20,142 nucleotides of DNA, from contig JAPOOH010000264.1 in the NCBI GenBank assembly GCA_026713505.1, positions 1 through 20,142 of the forward strand, read 5' to 3'. Positions 6,546 through 13,394 of the stretch are shown here, one piece after another. Each line of letters starts with the position of its first letter. The first letter of the stretch is position 1. Made by a program: the position numbers and the translations under genes. The notes beneath the pieces are model-generated. The model made no database searches. It was not told where the DNA came from and saw only the letters and a list, made by a program, of their open reading frames with translations. The DNA comes from Chloroflexota bacterium (GTDB lineage Bacteria > Chloroflexota > Dehalococcoidia > Lucifugimonadales > Australimonadaceae).

Positions 6546-7888
6546 CGGAGGAAGCCCTCGTAGTTGCGCATGAGCAGTTGGGCCTCCAGTTGGCGCATGA
6601 AGTCGAGGGCGACAGACACCATGATGAGCAGGCTCGTGCTGCTGAGCGTGAGTGCCTCAACACCCGTGACCCGCGTGAAGAAGAACGGCAGTATCGCCAC
6701 GGTGCCGAGGAAGAGCGCGCCACCCCACGTGATGCGCACGATCACGCGGTTCAGATACTGCTGCGTCGGCACACCGGGGCGGATTCCGGGTACGAAACCG
6801 CCGTTCTTCTGCAGGTTCTCCGCCAGTTGTTGTTGCTGGAAGACGACGAGCGTGTAGAAGAACGTGAAGACAACCACCAGGATGAATATCGCAACCCAGT
6901 ACCAGAGCGACGTGGGCGCAAGTGTCCGCACAATGAATCCCGTAACGCCGTGGATGAAGCCGCCGCTGGACGGGTTGTAGACGAACCCCGCCACTGTACC
7001 CGGCAGCACCATAATGGCGAAGGCGAAGATCAGCGGAATCATGCCCGCCGAATTCACACGCAGAGGCAGATGCGTTGCGCCGGTCTGCCGGTACATCCTT
7101 CCTCCGCGGAACACGCTCCGTCCGTACTGCACGGGGATGCGCCGCTGCGCCTCGTTAAATACGACGATGAAGAAGACCAGTATCAGTCCCGCACCCGCAA
7201 GCGAGAGCAGCCCCACGGTGTTATCGCGCGCGAGGAACCCCTGCCCGAGGAGGTTCGGCAGCCCGGACACGATGCCCGCAAAGATGATGAGTGAGATACC
7301 GTTGCCCACGCCGCGTTCCGTTATGAGCTCGCCCATCCACACCAGCAACATCGTTCCGCCGACGAAGCTGATGACGATGGTCAACGTTTCGAAGGAGCCG
7401 GGGCCGACGAAGCCGATGGGGTGGGTGAACACGCCCGCCCGAGAGAACAGCAGCAGCTGTCCGTAGCCTGAGAAGAATGCGATGGGTACCGTTATCCAGT
7501 GCGTGATCTGGTTGATCCGCTGGCGTCCAGCGTCGCCCTCCCTGGCAAGCGCCTGCAATTGCGGCAGTACGGGGGTGAGCACCTGGATGACGATTGAGGA
7601 CGTGATATACGGGAACACGCCCAGCGCCGCGATGCTCATGTTGCGCAGTCCGCCTCCGCTGAAGAGGTCGAACAACGGCACGAGCGGGTTGCTCTGAAAG
7701 AGGTTTCCGAGGGCGGAGCGTTCGACTCCGGGCACCGGCACGTGGGCCAGCAGGCGGAAGATCACAAGCATCGCGAGCACGAACAGTATCCGGCTCCGCA
7801 GGTCCGGCGTCCTGAACGCGTCAATCATCGCCTGGATGAGCGCCGGGCGGCCCGGCTGCTCACGGGCGGCGGTCTGTCCGGCTCGCAC
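6542..7888 (-). CDS. secY: Protein translocase subunit SecY
   Basis: SecY forms the protein-conducting channel of the general secretion pathway in the inner membrane. The 448 residues show about ten hydrophobic segments; landmarks are LRSRILFVLAMLVIFRLLAHVPVPG (30-54), the FDLFSGGGLRNMSIAALGVFPYITSSI plug/TM2 region, GELITERGVGNGISLIIFAGI (about 190-210) and QKNGGFVPGIRPG in a cytosolic loop. The start is GTG at 7888, three bases after the rplO stop, with TGGAGG eight bases upstream. An internal ATG at 7828 would also fit the family N-terminus but has a poor ribosome-binding site. The stop overlaps the adk start. Confidence 0.98.
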   Translation of the reverse strand: MRAGQTAAREQPGRPALIQAMIDAFRTPDLRSRILFVLAMLVIFRLLAHVPVPGVERSALGNLFQSNPLVPLFDLFSGGGLRNMSIAALGVFPYITSSIVIQVLTPVLPQLQALAREGDAGRQRINQITHWITVPIAFFSGYGQLLLFSRAGVFTHPIGFVGPGSFETLTIVISFVGGTMLLVWMGELITERGVGNGISLIIFAGIVSGLPNLLGQGFLARDNTVGLLSLAGAGLILVFFIVVFNEAQRRIPVQYGRSVFRGGRMYRQTGATHLPLRVNSAGMIPLIFAFAIMVLPGTVAGFVYNPSSGGFIHGVTGFIVRTLAPTSLWYWVAIFILVVVFTFFYTLVVFQQQQLAENLQKNGGFVPGIRPGVPTQQYLNRVIVRITWGGALFLGTVAILPFFFTRVTGVEALTLSSTSLLIMVSVALDFMRQLEAQLLMRNYEGFLR

Positions 7889-7891
7889 CGC

Positions 7892-8332
7892 TTACGCCTC
7901 CACTGAACCGCCCGCGGCCTCGATCCTGGCCTTGGCGGACGCTGTCACCTTTACTCCAGATACCACGAAAGCACGGTCCAACTCTCCGCCGCCCAGCAGT
8001 TTCACTGGCTTGTCCGCGTGCTTGACCATCCCGTTGGCCTTCAGCACGGCCGGCGAGATGCCGCTCGCGTCTTCCGGCAGCGAGGCCAGCCTCCCCACGT
8101 TCACCACCTGGTACTCCACGCGGAACGGGTTCCTGAACCCGCGCAGCATCGGCAGACCCTTGATCTGCGGGTTCTGTCCGCCCTCGAAACCAGGGCGGAC
8201 GCCCCCGCCGGAGCGGGCCTTCTGTCCCTTCATGCCTCGCCCGGAGTACGTGCCGCTGCCGGAGCCGTCGCCCCGGCCGACACGCTTGCGGTTCGGGCGG
8301 GTATGAGCAGAACGGACTGTATGCGCCTGCAT
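7892..8332 (-). CDS. rplO: 50S ribosomal protein L15
   Basis: L15 is a late-assembly large-subunit protein with a glycine-rich rRNA-penetrating N-terminus. The 146-residue product has the classic KRVGRGDGSGSGTYSGRGMKGQKARSGGG block at about 16-44, then RPGFEGGQNPQIKGLPMLRGF, and a C-terminal globular domain (KLLGGGELDRAFVVSGVKVTASAKARIEAAGGSVEA). It starts at ATG 8332, three bases after rpmD, and secY follows after three bases. No extension is present. Confidence 0.98.
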   Translation of the reverse strand: MQAHTVRSAHTRPNRKRVGRGDGSGSGTYSGRGMKGQKARSGGGVRPGFEGGQNPQIKGLPMLRGFRNPFRVEYQVVNVGRLASLPEDASGISPAVLKANGMVKHADKPVKLLGGGELDRAFVVSGVKVTASAKARIEAAGGSVEA

Positions 8333-8335
8333 CGC

Positions 8336-8524
8336 TTAGCCTTCCTCCCCTGAGCTTACGGACACGAGGTGGCGCACCTTGTGCACCATCCCCCGGATCG
8401 TGGGGCTGTCCTCCCGCACGACTTCGTGCTGGAGGCGCCGCAGTCCGAGGGCCCTGATCGTCCGGCGCTGGCTCTCCTCGTAACCGATACCGCTCCGCAC
8501 CCACTTGATACGTAACTTCGCCAT
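8336..8524 (-). CDS. rpmD: 50S ribosomal protein L30
   Basis: L30 binds 23S rRNA near the 5S region. The 62-residue product has the family pattern: AKLRIKWVRSGIGYEESQRRTIRALGLRRL (2-31) followed by a VVREDSPTIRGMVHKVRHLVSV segment. The length is normal. It starts at ATG 8524, 12 bases after the rpsE stop, and precedes rplO by three bases. L30 is absent from several phyla, so its presence mildly constrains the taxonomy. Confidence 0.97.
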   Translation of the reverse strand: MAKLRIKWVRSGIGYEESQRRTIRALGLRRLQHEVVREDSPTIRGMVHKVRHLVSVSSGEEG

Positions 8525-8536
8525 CAGGTAAAGCTC

Positions 8537-9178
8537 CTATGCCTGGGCCGGACGCGGCGGCGCCCCGCTGGGCTCACGAGGTTCGCGAGGCTCGCGAGGT
8601 TCACGGGGCTCGCGGCGGTCGCGGTCCCGGCGTGAACTCGCCTCCCTGCGCAATGGCGTGCGTCGGTCAGGCGGGGAGGGGAGGACCGCCTTGTGGTTGT
8701 CTTCTCCTGCATCCGGAGAGAGGGCCTGCATCTGGCGAAGCCCCTGGATGGCCGCTTGCACCACGTTGATGGGGTTGCGGCTGCCCAGCGCCTTCGCAAC
8801 GACGTCCTTGACGCCCAATGCCTCCATGACCGCACGGACAGCGCCTCCGGCCTTGATCCCCGCTCCGGGTTGCGCAGGGCGCAGCAGCACCATGGACGCG
8901 CGGAACTTCGTTGTGACCGAGTACGGTATCGTCGAACCGTTCAAAGTCACCGGAGTCATGTCCTTGCGAGCAATGGTTGCTCCCTTGCGGATGGCATCCG
9001 GCACCGCCTTGCCCTTGCCGAAGCCGACGCCGACGTTGCCCTGGCCGTCCCCCACCACGACGACAGCGTTGAAGGTAAGGTTGCGTCCGCCCTTCACCAC
9101 CTTGGCGACCCTCCGGATGTGGACAACCTTCTCTATCAGGTCGTTCTGCTCTTCGGTTGAGCGATCGGTCATTACCAT
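8537..9178 (-). CDS. rpsE: 30S ribosomal protein S5 with an Arg-Glu-Pro-rich C-terminal extension
   Basis: S5 takes part in mRNA unwinding and decoding accuracy. Residues about 11-152 form the normal protein: EKVVHIRRVAKVVKGGRNLTFNAVVVVGDGQGNVGVGFGKGKAVPDAIRKG, KFRASMVLLRPAQPGAGIKAGGAVRAVMEALGVKDVVAKALGSRNPINVV. The family is about 165 residues; this one has 213. The extra 60 residues are polar and proline-rich and include five consecutive Arg-Glu-Pro triplets (about 189-203), written in 9-base DNA repeats. ATG 9178 is chosen over the ATG two codons later because GGAG sits nine bases before it. The rplR stop is three bases upstream. Confidence 0.97.
   Translation of the reverse strand: MVMTDRSTEEQNDLIEKVVHIRRVAKVVKGGRNLTFNAVVVVGDGQGNVGVGFGKGKAVPDAIRKGATIARKDMTPVTLNGSTIPYSVTTKFRASMVLLRPAQPGAGIKAGGAVRAVMEALGVKDVVAKALGSRNPINVVQAAIQGLRQMQALSPDAGEDNHKAVLPSPPDRRTPLRREASSRRDRDRREPREPREPREPREPSGAPPRPAQA
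8571..8624 (-). repeat. 9-base tandem repeat at the end of rpsE
   Basis: On the plus strand six consecutive 9-base units run GGCTCACGA, GGTTCGCGA, GGCTCGCGA, GGTTCACGG, GGCTCGCGG and the more divergent CGGTCGCGG. On the coding strand they give the Arg-Glu-Pro triplets of the S5 tail. The unit length is a multiple of three, so copy-number change keeps the frame. Confidence 0.85.
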
Positions 9179-9181
9179 GAG

Positions 9182-9538
9182 TTAGAACTCCAGCCCTTCT
9201 TCCCGCGCGCCGTCGGCCAGCGCCTTCACTCGTCCGTGGTACTGGTAGCCGCCGCGGTCGAATACGACTGACTTGACGCCCTTGGCCTTCGCACGCCCCG
9301 CCACGAGGCGGCCCACTTCCTTTGCCGCGTCCGTCTTGCCGAGCGCATCCTTCGACAGTTCGCGCGAGCTTGCCGCGGCGATGGTGTGCCCGGCGGTGTC
9401 GTCTATCACCTGTGCGTACGTGAACCGCGCGCTGCGGAACACGTTCAACCTCGGGCGTGCGGTCGTGCCGGACAGGTGCCGCCGCAGTCTGAGGTGCCGC
9501 ACCAGGCGGGCTGCATGGCTCGTCTTGATCTTCGCCAT
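9182..9538 (-). CDS. rplR: 50S ribosomal protein L18
   Basis: L18 binds 5S rRNA with L5 in the central protuberance. The 118-residue length is typical. The basic N-terminus is followed by TTARPRLNVFRSARFTYAQVIDDTAGHTIAAASS (about 25-58), and the C-terminus has the signature GVKSVVFDRGGYQYHGRVKALADGAREEGLEF. It starts at ATG 9538, four bases after the rplF stop, and rpsE begins three bases after its own stop. Confidence 0.98.
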   Translation of the reverse strand: MAKIKTSHAARLVRHLRLRRHLSGTTARPRLNVFRSARFTYAQVIDDTAGHTIAAASSRELSKDALGKTDAAKEVGRLVAGRAKAKGVKSVVFDRGGYQYHGRVKALADGAREEGLEF

Positions 9539-9542
9539 CTCG

Positions 9543-10082
9543 CTAAGACCTCTTAGCGGCGGACTTGCCGGGCTTCAGCCGGATCCGCTCGCCCATGTAT
9601 CGCACACCCTTACCCTTGTACGCGTCCGGGGGCCGCAAACGCCGTAGGCGTGCTGCCTGCTCGCCCACGATCTGCTTGTCTATCCCGCGTACGTGGATAC
9701 GGTTGACTCCTTCGACCTCGAACGCCACTCCGTCCATCGGTTCGATCACCACGGGGTGGCTGAAACCCAACTGCAAGTTGACGGCGTCCCCCTGGGCCTG
9801 CACGCGGTAGCCCACCAATTCCATGGTCCGCGTGAAGCCTTCGCTGACGCCCGTGACCATGTTGGCCAGCAATGCACGGGTCAGGCCGTGCAGCGCCCGG
9901 TGCTCACGAGCGTCCGACTCGCGGCGGATGACGAGCGTGCCGTCCTCCTCCTGCACCGAGATGCCCGGGTTCACAGCATGGCGCAACTCGCCGCGTGCTC
10001 CCGTGACGACCACTTCCTCGTTGGTGACATCCACTGAGACACCGCTGGGGATGGGGATGAGCTTCTTACCGACTCGTGACAC
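9543..10082 (-). CDS. rplF: 50S ribosomal protein L6
   Basis: L6 lies near the sarcin-ricin loop and the factor-binding site. The 179-residue product has the usual two-repeat fold: SRVGKKLIPIPSGVSV at the N-terminus, HGLTRALLANMVTGVSEGFTRTMELVGYRVQAQG in the centre, and the C-terminal signature RIHVRGIDKQIVGEQAARLRRLRPPDAYKGKGVRYMGE. The start is GTG at 10082, nine bases after the rpsH stop; the next residues SRVGKK match the family start. No extension beyond a short basic end. Confidence 0.98.
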   Translation of the reverse strand: MSRVGKKLIPIPSGVSVDVTNEEVVVTGARGELRHAVNPGISVQEEDGTLVIRRESDAREHRALHGLTRALLANMVTGVSEGFTRTMELVGYRVQAQGDAVNLQLGFSHPVVIEPMDGVAFEVEGVNRIHVRGIDKQIVGEQAARLRRLRPPDAYKGKGVRYMGERIRLKPGKSAAKRS

Positions 10083-10091
10083 TTCGCGCTC

Positions 10092-10490
10092 CTACCACAC
10101 GTACGCCATGAGTTCCCCGCCGATACCCCGGCGGTAAGCATCGTGGCCTGTCATGATCCCCTGCGACGTAGAGACTATGGCGATGCCGACGCCTCCGAAG
10201 GCGCGCGGCACGTCCTTCTGCTGCACGTGGATGCGCAGCCCCGGCTTGCTGACGCGCTTCAGCCCGGTGATGCCCGGCTCCTGGTCCGCCCTGTAGCGCA
10301 GCTGCAAGCGCAACCAACTCTGCGACTTCTGCTTGGAGACGGTGTAGTCCGTGATGTAGCCCTGTTGCTTCAGGATCTCCGCGATAGAGACCTTCACCTT
10401 GGAGGACGGCACGTCAACGTCAGGATGACGGACGAGCAGCGCGTTCCTGATGCGCGTGAGCATGTCTGCTATAGGGTCGGTCATAGTCAT
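10092..10490 (-). CDS. rpsH: 30S ribosomal protein S8
   Basis: S8 binds 16S rRNA helix 21 and in E. coli represses the spc operon. The 132-residue product has MTMTDPIADMLTRIRNALLV at the start, the mid-section VPSSKVKVSIAEILKQQGYI, and the C-terminal GLRIHVQQKDVPRAFGGVGIAIVSTSQGIMTGHDAYRRGIGGELMAYVW with the STSQG RNA-binding loop. It starts at ATG 10490, nine bases after the rpsN stop. Confidence 0.98.
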   Translation of the reverse strand: MTMTDPIADMLTRIRNALLVRHPDVDVPSSKVKVSIAEILKQQGYITDYTVSKQKSQSWLRLQLRYRADQEPGITGLKRVSKPGLRIHVQQKDVPRAFGGVGIAIVSTSQGIMTGHDAYRRGIGGELMAYVW

Positions 10491-10499
10491 GGCTGCCTC

Positions 10500-10685
10500 T
10501 TACCAACTGGCCTTCCGCACGCCCGGCAGCTGGCCCGTCAGCGCCATCTGCCGGAAGCAGACGCGGCACAGGCCTGCGAATCGTATGTACGCCCGCGGCC
10601 TGCCGCAGCGGTTGCAGCGGTTCATCTCGCGCACCTTGAAGGGCGCCGTCCGCCTCCACTTCGCCAGTTTGCTCTTCTTAGCCAA
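10500..10685 (-). CDS. rpsN: 30S ribosomal protein S14, short zinc-binding type
   Basis: S14 is a small-subunit head protein. The 61-residue length marks the short zinc type (type Z), not the roughly 100-residue zinc-free form. Ligands C24, C27, C40 and C43 are intact in CNRCGRPRAY and CRVCFRQMA; the C-terminus GQLPGVRKASW is conserved. The start is TTG at 10685, with AGGAGG nine bases upstream, which overlaps the rplE stop codon. Confidence 0.98.
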   Translation of the reverse strand: MAKKSKLAKWRRTAPFKVREMNRCNRCGRPRAYIRFAGLCRVCFRQMALTGQLPGVRKASW

Positions 10686-10694
10686 GTCCCTGCG

Positions 10695-10700
10695 CCTCCT
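10695..10700 (-). promoter_or_regulatory. Consensus ribosome-binding site deciding the TTG start of rpsN
   Basis: AGGAGG lies nine bases before the TTG and overlaps the TAG stop of rplE. It supports the non-AUG start and suggests re-initiation by ribosomes finishing rplE. Confidence 0.8.
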
Positions 10701-11526
10701 AGTTCGTCTGCACCCGCGCGAACGGCATCCCCATCAACTCCAGCAGACGGAAACCTTCCGCATCCGTGCGCGCGCTCGTCGTAATCACCACCTGGAACCC
10801 CCGAACCCGGTCAACACTTCCGTAATCGATCTCAGGGAACACGATCTGCTCGCGGAAGCCCAGAGCGTAGTTTCCCCGGCCGTCAAAGGAGTCCCGCGGC
10901 ACGCCGCGGAAGTCCCTGATGCGCGGCAACGCTGTCGAGATCATCCGGTCCAGAAACTCGTACATGCGCCTGCCGCGCAGCGTGACCATCACACCGATGG
11001 CCTGGCCTTCACGCACCTTGAACCCCGCGACAGAGTTGCGGGCCTTCGTGATAACGGGCCTCTGGCCCGTTATGGCCGCAACGTGCGCCGGTGTTGTCTC
11101 CAGCGCCCGGCTGTTCGTCAAACCCTCACCGAGTCCGACGTTCAATACCACCTTCTTGACTTCCGGCGCCTGCATCGTGCTCGCGTAGCCAAACTCATTG
11201 ATCAGTTGGGCGCGGATCTCGTCGCGGTAGCGTCCCATCAGTCGGGGCAGAGGTCGCGATTCGACGACCGGTTTCGTGCGTTTCGGTGCTGAACGCCTCC
11301 GCGTGCCGGCCCGGCTCGCGGGCGCTGCCGGCGCTGCCTCGGCGACGGCAGTCTCGGCGTCGGACGGAGCTTCCGCCGGTGCCGAAGCTGCAGCGCGGCG
11401 GCGCGTGCGAGGCTGCGGCGCAGACTCTCCGGTCGCGCTCCGGCGCGTCCGGGTGGCCCGCTTTGGCTGCTCTTCCGCGGCGGCTGGCTCTTCAGCGGCG
11501 GCGCTGTTCTCAGCATCTGTCGTCAA
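10699..11526 (-). CDS. rplE: 50S ribosomal protein L5 with a ~92-residue N-terminal extension
   Basis: L5 binds 5S rRNA and contacts P-site tRNA in the central protuberance. The core (about 93-275) is standard: LMGRYRDEIRAQLINEFGYAS, VVLNVGLGEGLTNSRAL, GQRPVITKARNSVAGFKVREGQAIGVMVTLRG and FREQIVFPEIDYGSVDRVRGFQVVITTSA. The family is about 180 residues; this has 275. The added N-terminus is rich in Ala, Glu and Arg, with four basic clusters (about 22-29, 40-44, 76-84) separated by Ala/Pro/Glu stretches. The start is TTG at 11526, overlapping the rplX stop by four bases, with GAGGGG eight bases upstream. An ATG at codon 97 would give a short L5 but has no Shine-Dalgarno, so I favour the long form. 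Confidence 0.93.
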   Translation of the reverse strand: MTTDAENSAAAEEPAAAEEQPKRATRTRRSATGESAPQPRTRRRAAASAPAEAPSDAETAVAEAAPAAPASRAGTRRRSAPKRTKPVVESRPLPRLMGRYRDEIRAQLINEFGYASTMQAPEVKKVVLNVGLGEGLTNSRALETTPAHVAAITGQRPVITKARNSVAGFKVREGQAIGVMVTLRGRRMYEFLDRMISTALPRIRDFRGVPRDSFDGRGNYALGFREQIVFPEIDYGSVDRVRGFQVVITTSARTDAEGFRLLELMGMPFARVQTN

Positions 11527-11843
11527 CTGAACATCCCCTCACACTTCTTGCACATGCGAGTCTTCCTGCCGTCTTCCAGCCACCTGATCGCGATGCGCGT
11601 TGGCTTGTTGCACGCCGGGCAGACCGGCATGAGCTTTGAGGCGTGGATCGGCATCTCCTTGTCGATGATGCCCGCCTGGCGCGCGCCTCCGGCGCCCGCC
11701 CGCTGGTGCCGCTTAACGATGTTCACGCCGTCCACCAGCACTTTGCCACTATCCGGCAGGACGCGCTGCACCTTTCCGCGCTTCCCTTTATCCCGGCCTG
11801 CAATGACCATGACTTCGTCGTCCCGCTGCAACCGTGCCGTCAT
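11523..11843 (-). CDS. rplX: 50S ribosomal protein L24, zinc-binding form
   Basis: L24 starts large-subunit assembly and lies at the exit tunnel mouth. The 106-residue product has the KOW motif in DDEVMVIAGRDKGKRGKVQRVLP (8-30), then VDGVNIVKRHQRA and IDKEMPIHASKLMPVCP. C75, C78, C98 and C101 form a CxxC...CxxC pair, the metal-binding form lost in E. coli. The ATG at 11843 shares one base with the rplN stop (TGATG). The frame is open far upstream through rplN, but family homology begins at this ATG. Confidence 0.97.
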   Translation of the reverse strand: MTARLQRDDEVMVIAGRDKGKRGKVQRVLPDSGKVLVDGVNIVKRHQRAGAGGARQAGIIDKEMPIHASKLMPVCPACNKPTRIAIRWLEDGRKTRMCKKCEGMFS

Positions 11844-12211
11844 CACAGCACCTCCGGGGCAAGCGAAACGATTCGCATGAAATTGCGTTCCCGCAGCTCT
11901 CGGGCCACGGGCCCGAAGATGCGCGTCCCCCGCGGCATCTCCGCCTGGGGGAGAATGACCGCCGAGTTGTCGTCGAAGCGGATCGTGGAGCCGTCCGGAC
12001 GCTTGGTCACGGCACTCGTGCGGACCACGACGGCACGCACTACCTCCCCCTTCTTCACGGCGCTGTTCGGCTGAGCCTGTTTCACCGACGCGACGATGAT
12101 GTCGCCCACCCGGGCGTAGCGCCTGCGCGTACCCCCGGGGATATTGAAGCACATGATCTCTTTCGCGCCGGAGTTGTCGGCGACGTTCAGGCGCGTCTGC
12201 GGCTGAATCAC
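11843..12211 (-). CDS. rplN: 50S ribosomal protein L14
   Basis: L14 forms an intersubunit bridge next to L19. The 122-residue length is standard and the sequence is family-typical from MIQPQTRLNVADNSGAKEIMCF to REL-RNFMRIVSLAPEVL, including VGDIIVASVKQAQPNSAVKKGEVVRAVVVRT and RFDDNSAVILPQAEMPRGTRIFGPVAREL. The start is GTG at 12211, overlapping the rpsQ stop by four bases (GTGA), with GGAG eight bases upstream. No extension, although it directly follows the heavily extended rpsQ. Confidence 0.98.
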   Translation of the reverse strand: MIQPQTRLNVADNSGAKEIMCFNIPGGTRRRYARVGDIIVASVKQAQPNSAVKKGEVVRAVVVRTSAVTKRPDGSTIRFDDNSAVILPQAEMPRGTRIFGPVARELRERNFMRIVSLAPEVL

Positions 12212-13173
12212 GACGTCTTCTCCTCGCTCGTCCCTGCAGCATCTGTTTCGTCGTCGGCCTCTGGGTCGGCAGCGTCTGCCTCGGCTTCGCCGTCCTCGGC
12301 GGCGCCAGCGTCCTCATCGGCGTCCGTTTCTTCGACCGGCTCGTCTGCCTCCGCCTCAGCCTCACTGAGCTCAGCGACAGCAGCCTCCTCATTGGCGTCA
12401 GCTACTTCGGCCGGCTCCTCGGCGTCTGCCTCGGCCTCACCGAGCTCAGCGACGGCAGCGTCCTCATCGGCGCCAGCTTCTTCGGCCGGCTCCTCGGTGG
12501 ACACCTCCGCTTCACCGGCTTCGGAGACGACAGCCTCCTCGTCGGTGTCTGCTTCCTCGATCGACTCCTCAGAGGACTCCTCCGCTGATTCCTCGACTTC
12601 TGCTACAGAGCTCGCGTCGTCGGTGTCTGCTTCCTCGATCGACTCCTCGGCGGACTCCTCCGTTGATTCCTCGACCTCTGCTACAGAGCTCGTGTCGTCA
12701 CTGTCTGCTTCCCTTGCGGGCTCGTCGGCGGCTTCGTCCGCTGCTTCTCCTGCCTCGGCAACCGCAGCGGCATCGTCCGGTTCATCCTCTGGTTCGTCGG
12801 TGGGCTCCGCTTCAGTGTGCTCGGTCTCGGCAACAGCCGTGGGTTCCTCAGCCGCGGGTTCTTCCAGCGACTCCTGAACCTCCGCGGCGATGTCCACCGG
12901 CGAAGTCTCGGCGACCTCCTCCCGGTGCAGCAGTTCCGCGACGCGCCAGCGCTTCGTTCGTGAGAGCGGCCTTGTCTCTACGAGGCGGACCACGTCTCCC
13001 ACCAGATATTCGTTGCGCTCGTCGTGCGCCTTGAATTTCTTCACATGACGCACTGACTTGTGGTAGACGGGATGACGCACGCGACGCTCCACTACGACCA
13101 CGATGGTCTTGTCCATCGCGTGGCTCACCACCCGGCCGACACGGCTCTTGCGCAGGGTAGCCCGCTCGTTCAT
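12208..13173 (-). CDS. rpsQ: 30S ribosomal protein S17 with a ~235-residue acidic repeat tail
   Basis: S17 is a primary 16S rRNA-binding OB-fold protein. Residues 1-86 are the whole normal protein: LRKSRVGRVVSHAMDKTIVVVVERRVRHPVYHK, a KKFKAHDERNEYLVGDVVRLVETRPLSRTKRWRVAEL stretch. The usual length is about 80-90 residues; this gene encodes 321. The tail (about 87-321) is almost purely Glu, Asp, Ala, Ser, Val, Thr and Pro, with only R154 and K319 as basic residues after 90. Residues 155-306 form six units of 25-26 residues, each opening with an E-A-D-like acidic start and a V-A-E core. The frame is open throughout and the stop overlaps the rplN start, so the tail is translated if rplN is coupled. 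ATG 13173 overlaps the rpmC stop by four bases. The tail's role is unknown. Confidence 0.94.
   Translation of the reverse strand: MNERATLRKSRVGRVVSHAMDKTIVVVVERRVRHPVYHKSVRHVKKFKAHDERNEYLVGDVVRLVETRPLSRTKRWRVAELLHREEVAETSPVDIAAEVQESLEEPAAEEPTAVAETEHTEAEPTDEPEDEPDDAAAVAEAGEAADEAADEPAREADSDDTSSVAEVEESTEESAEESIEEADTDDASSVAEVEESAEESSEESIEEADTDEEAVVSEAGEAEVSTEEPAEEAGADEDAAVAELGEAEADAEEPAEVADANEEAAVAELSEAEAEADEPVEETDADEDAGAAEDGEAEADAADPEADDETDAAGTSEEKTS
12256..12711 (-). repeat. Tandem 75/78-base repeats encoding the S17 acidic tail
   Basis: Six in-frame units, two of 78 bases and four of 75, encode residues 155-306 of S17. The copies at 12539-12616 and 12617-12694 differ at only 5 of 78 positions. 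A second pair with a 75-base period can be seen by aligning the GAGCTCAGCGAC words at 12367 and 12442. A degenerate further unit precedes the block (residues about 128-154). Confidence 0.9.
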
Positions 13174-13379
13174 CGCCCGCCTCCCATCAACTCGCGCTCC
13201 CGCACCACGGTCAGGATGTGCGCAAGGCGGCGCTTGGCGTTCCGCAACTCCGACGCGTCAGACACCTGGCGCGTGGCCACCTTGAAGCGAAGGTTCATCA
13301 ATTCCAGGCGCGTGTTGAACTCTTCCTCTTTGAGGCGTTCGTCAGACAGCGCCCGTACCGTTTCTATCTTGGCTCTCAT
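13170..13379 (-). CDS. rpmC: 50S ribosomal protein L29
   Basis: L29 lies by the tunnel exit and helps dock signal recognition particle and trigger factor. The product is 69 residues: MRAKIETVRALSDERLKEEEFN, then LELMNLRFKVATRQVSDASELRNAKRRLAHILTVVRERE, the two-helix hairpin of the family. I chose ATG 13379, where family similarity begins, with GGAG three bases upstream; a GTG three codons earlier (13388) is possible but has no ribosome-binding site. It overlaps rpsQ by four bases and follows rplP. Confidence 0.95.
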   Translation of the reverse strand: MRAKIETVRALSDERLKEEEFNTRLELMNLRFKVATRQVSDASELRNAKRRLAHILTVVRERELMGGGR

Positions 13380-13394
13380 ACGCTCCACGCACCG

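Noticed and set aside
11523..12392. 289-codon minus-strand frame ending in L24
   Set aside because: Only codons from 11843 onward match L24; the upstream part is an out-of-frame reading of rplN and rpsQ.
11834..12877. Long plus-strand open frame rich in Ser/Ala opposite rpsQ and rplN
   Set aside because: It is the antisense of the Glu/Ala/Asp repeat tail; its composition mirrors the sense codons, and the S17/L14 cores on the minus strand are unmistakable.
12208..12910. The rpsQ tail as a frameshifted separate gene or pseudogene
   Set aside because: The tail is in the S17 frame, has no stop, no internal start with a good ribosome-binding site that I can see, and ends precisely at the coupled rplN start.
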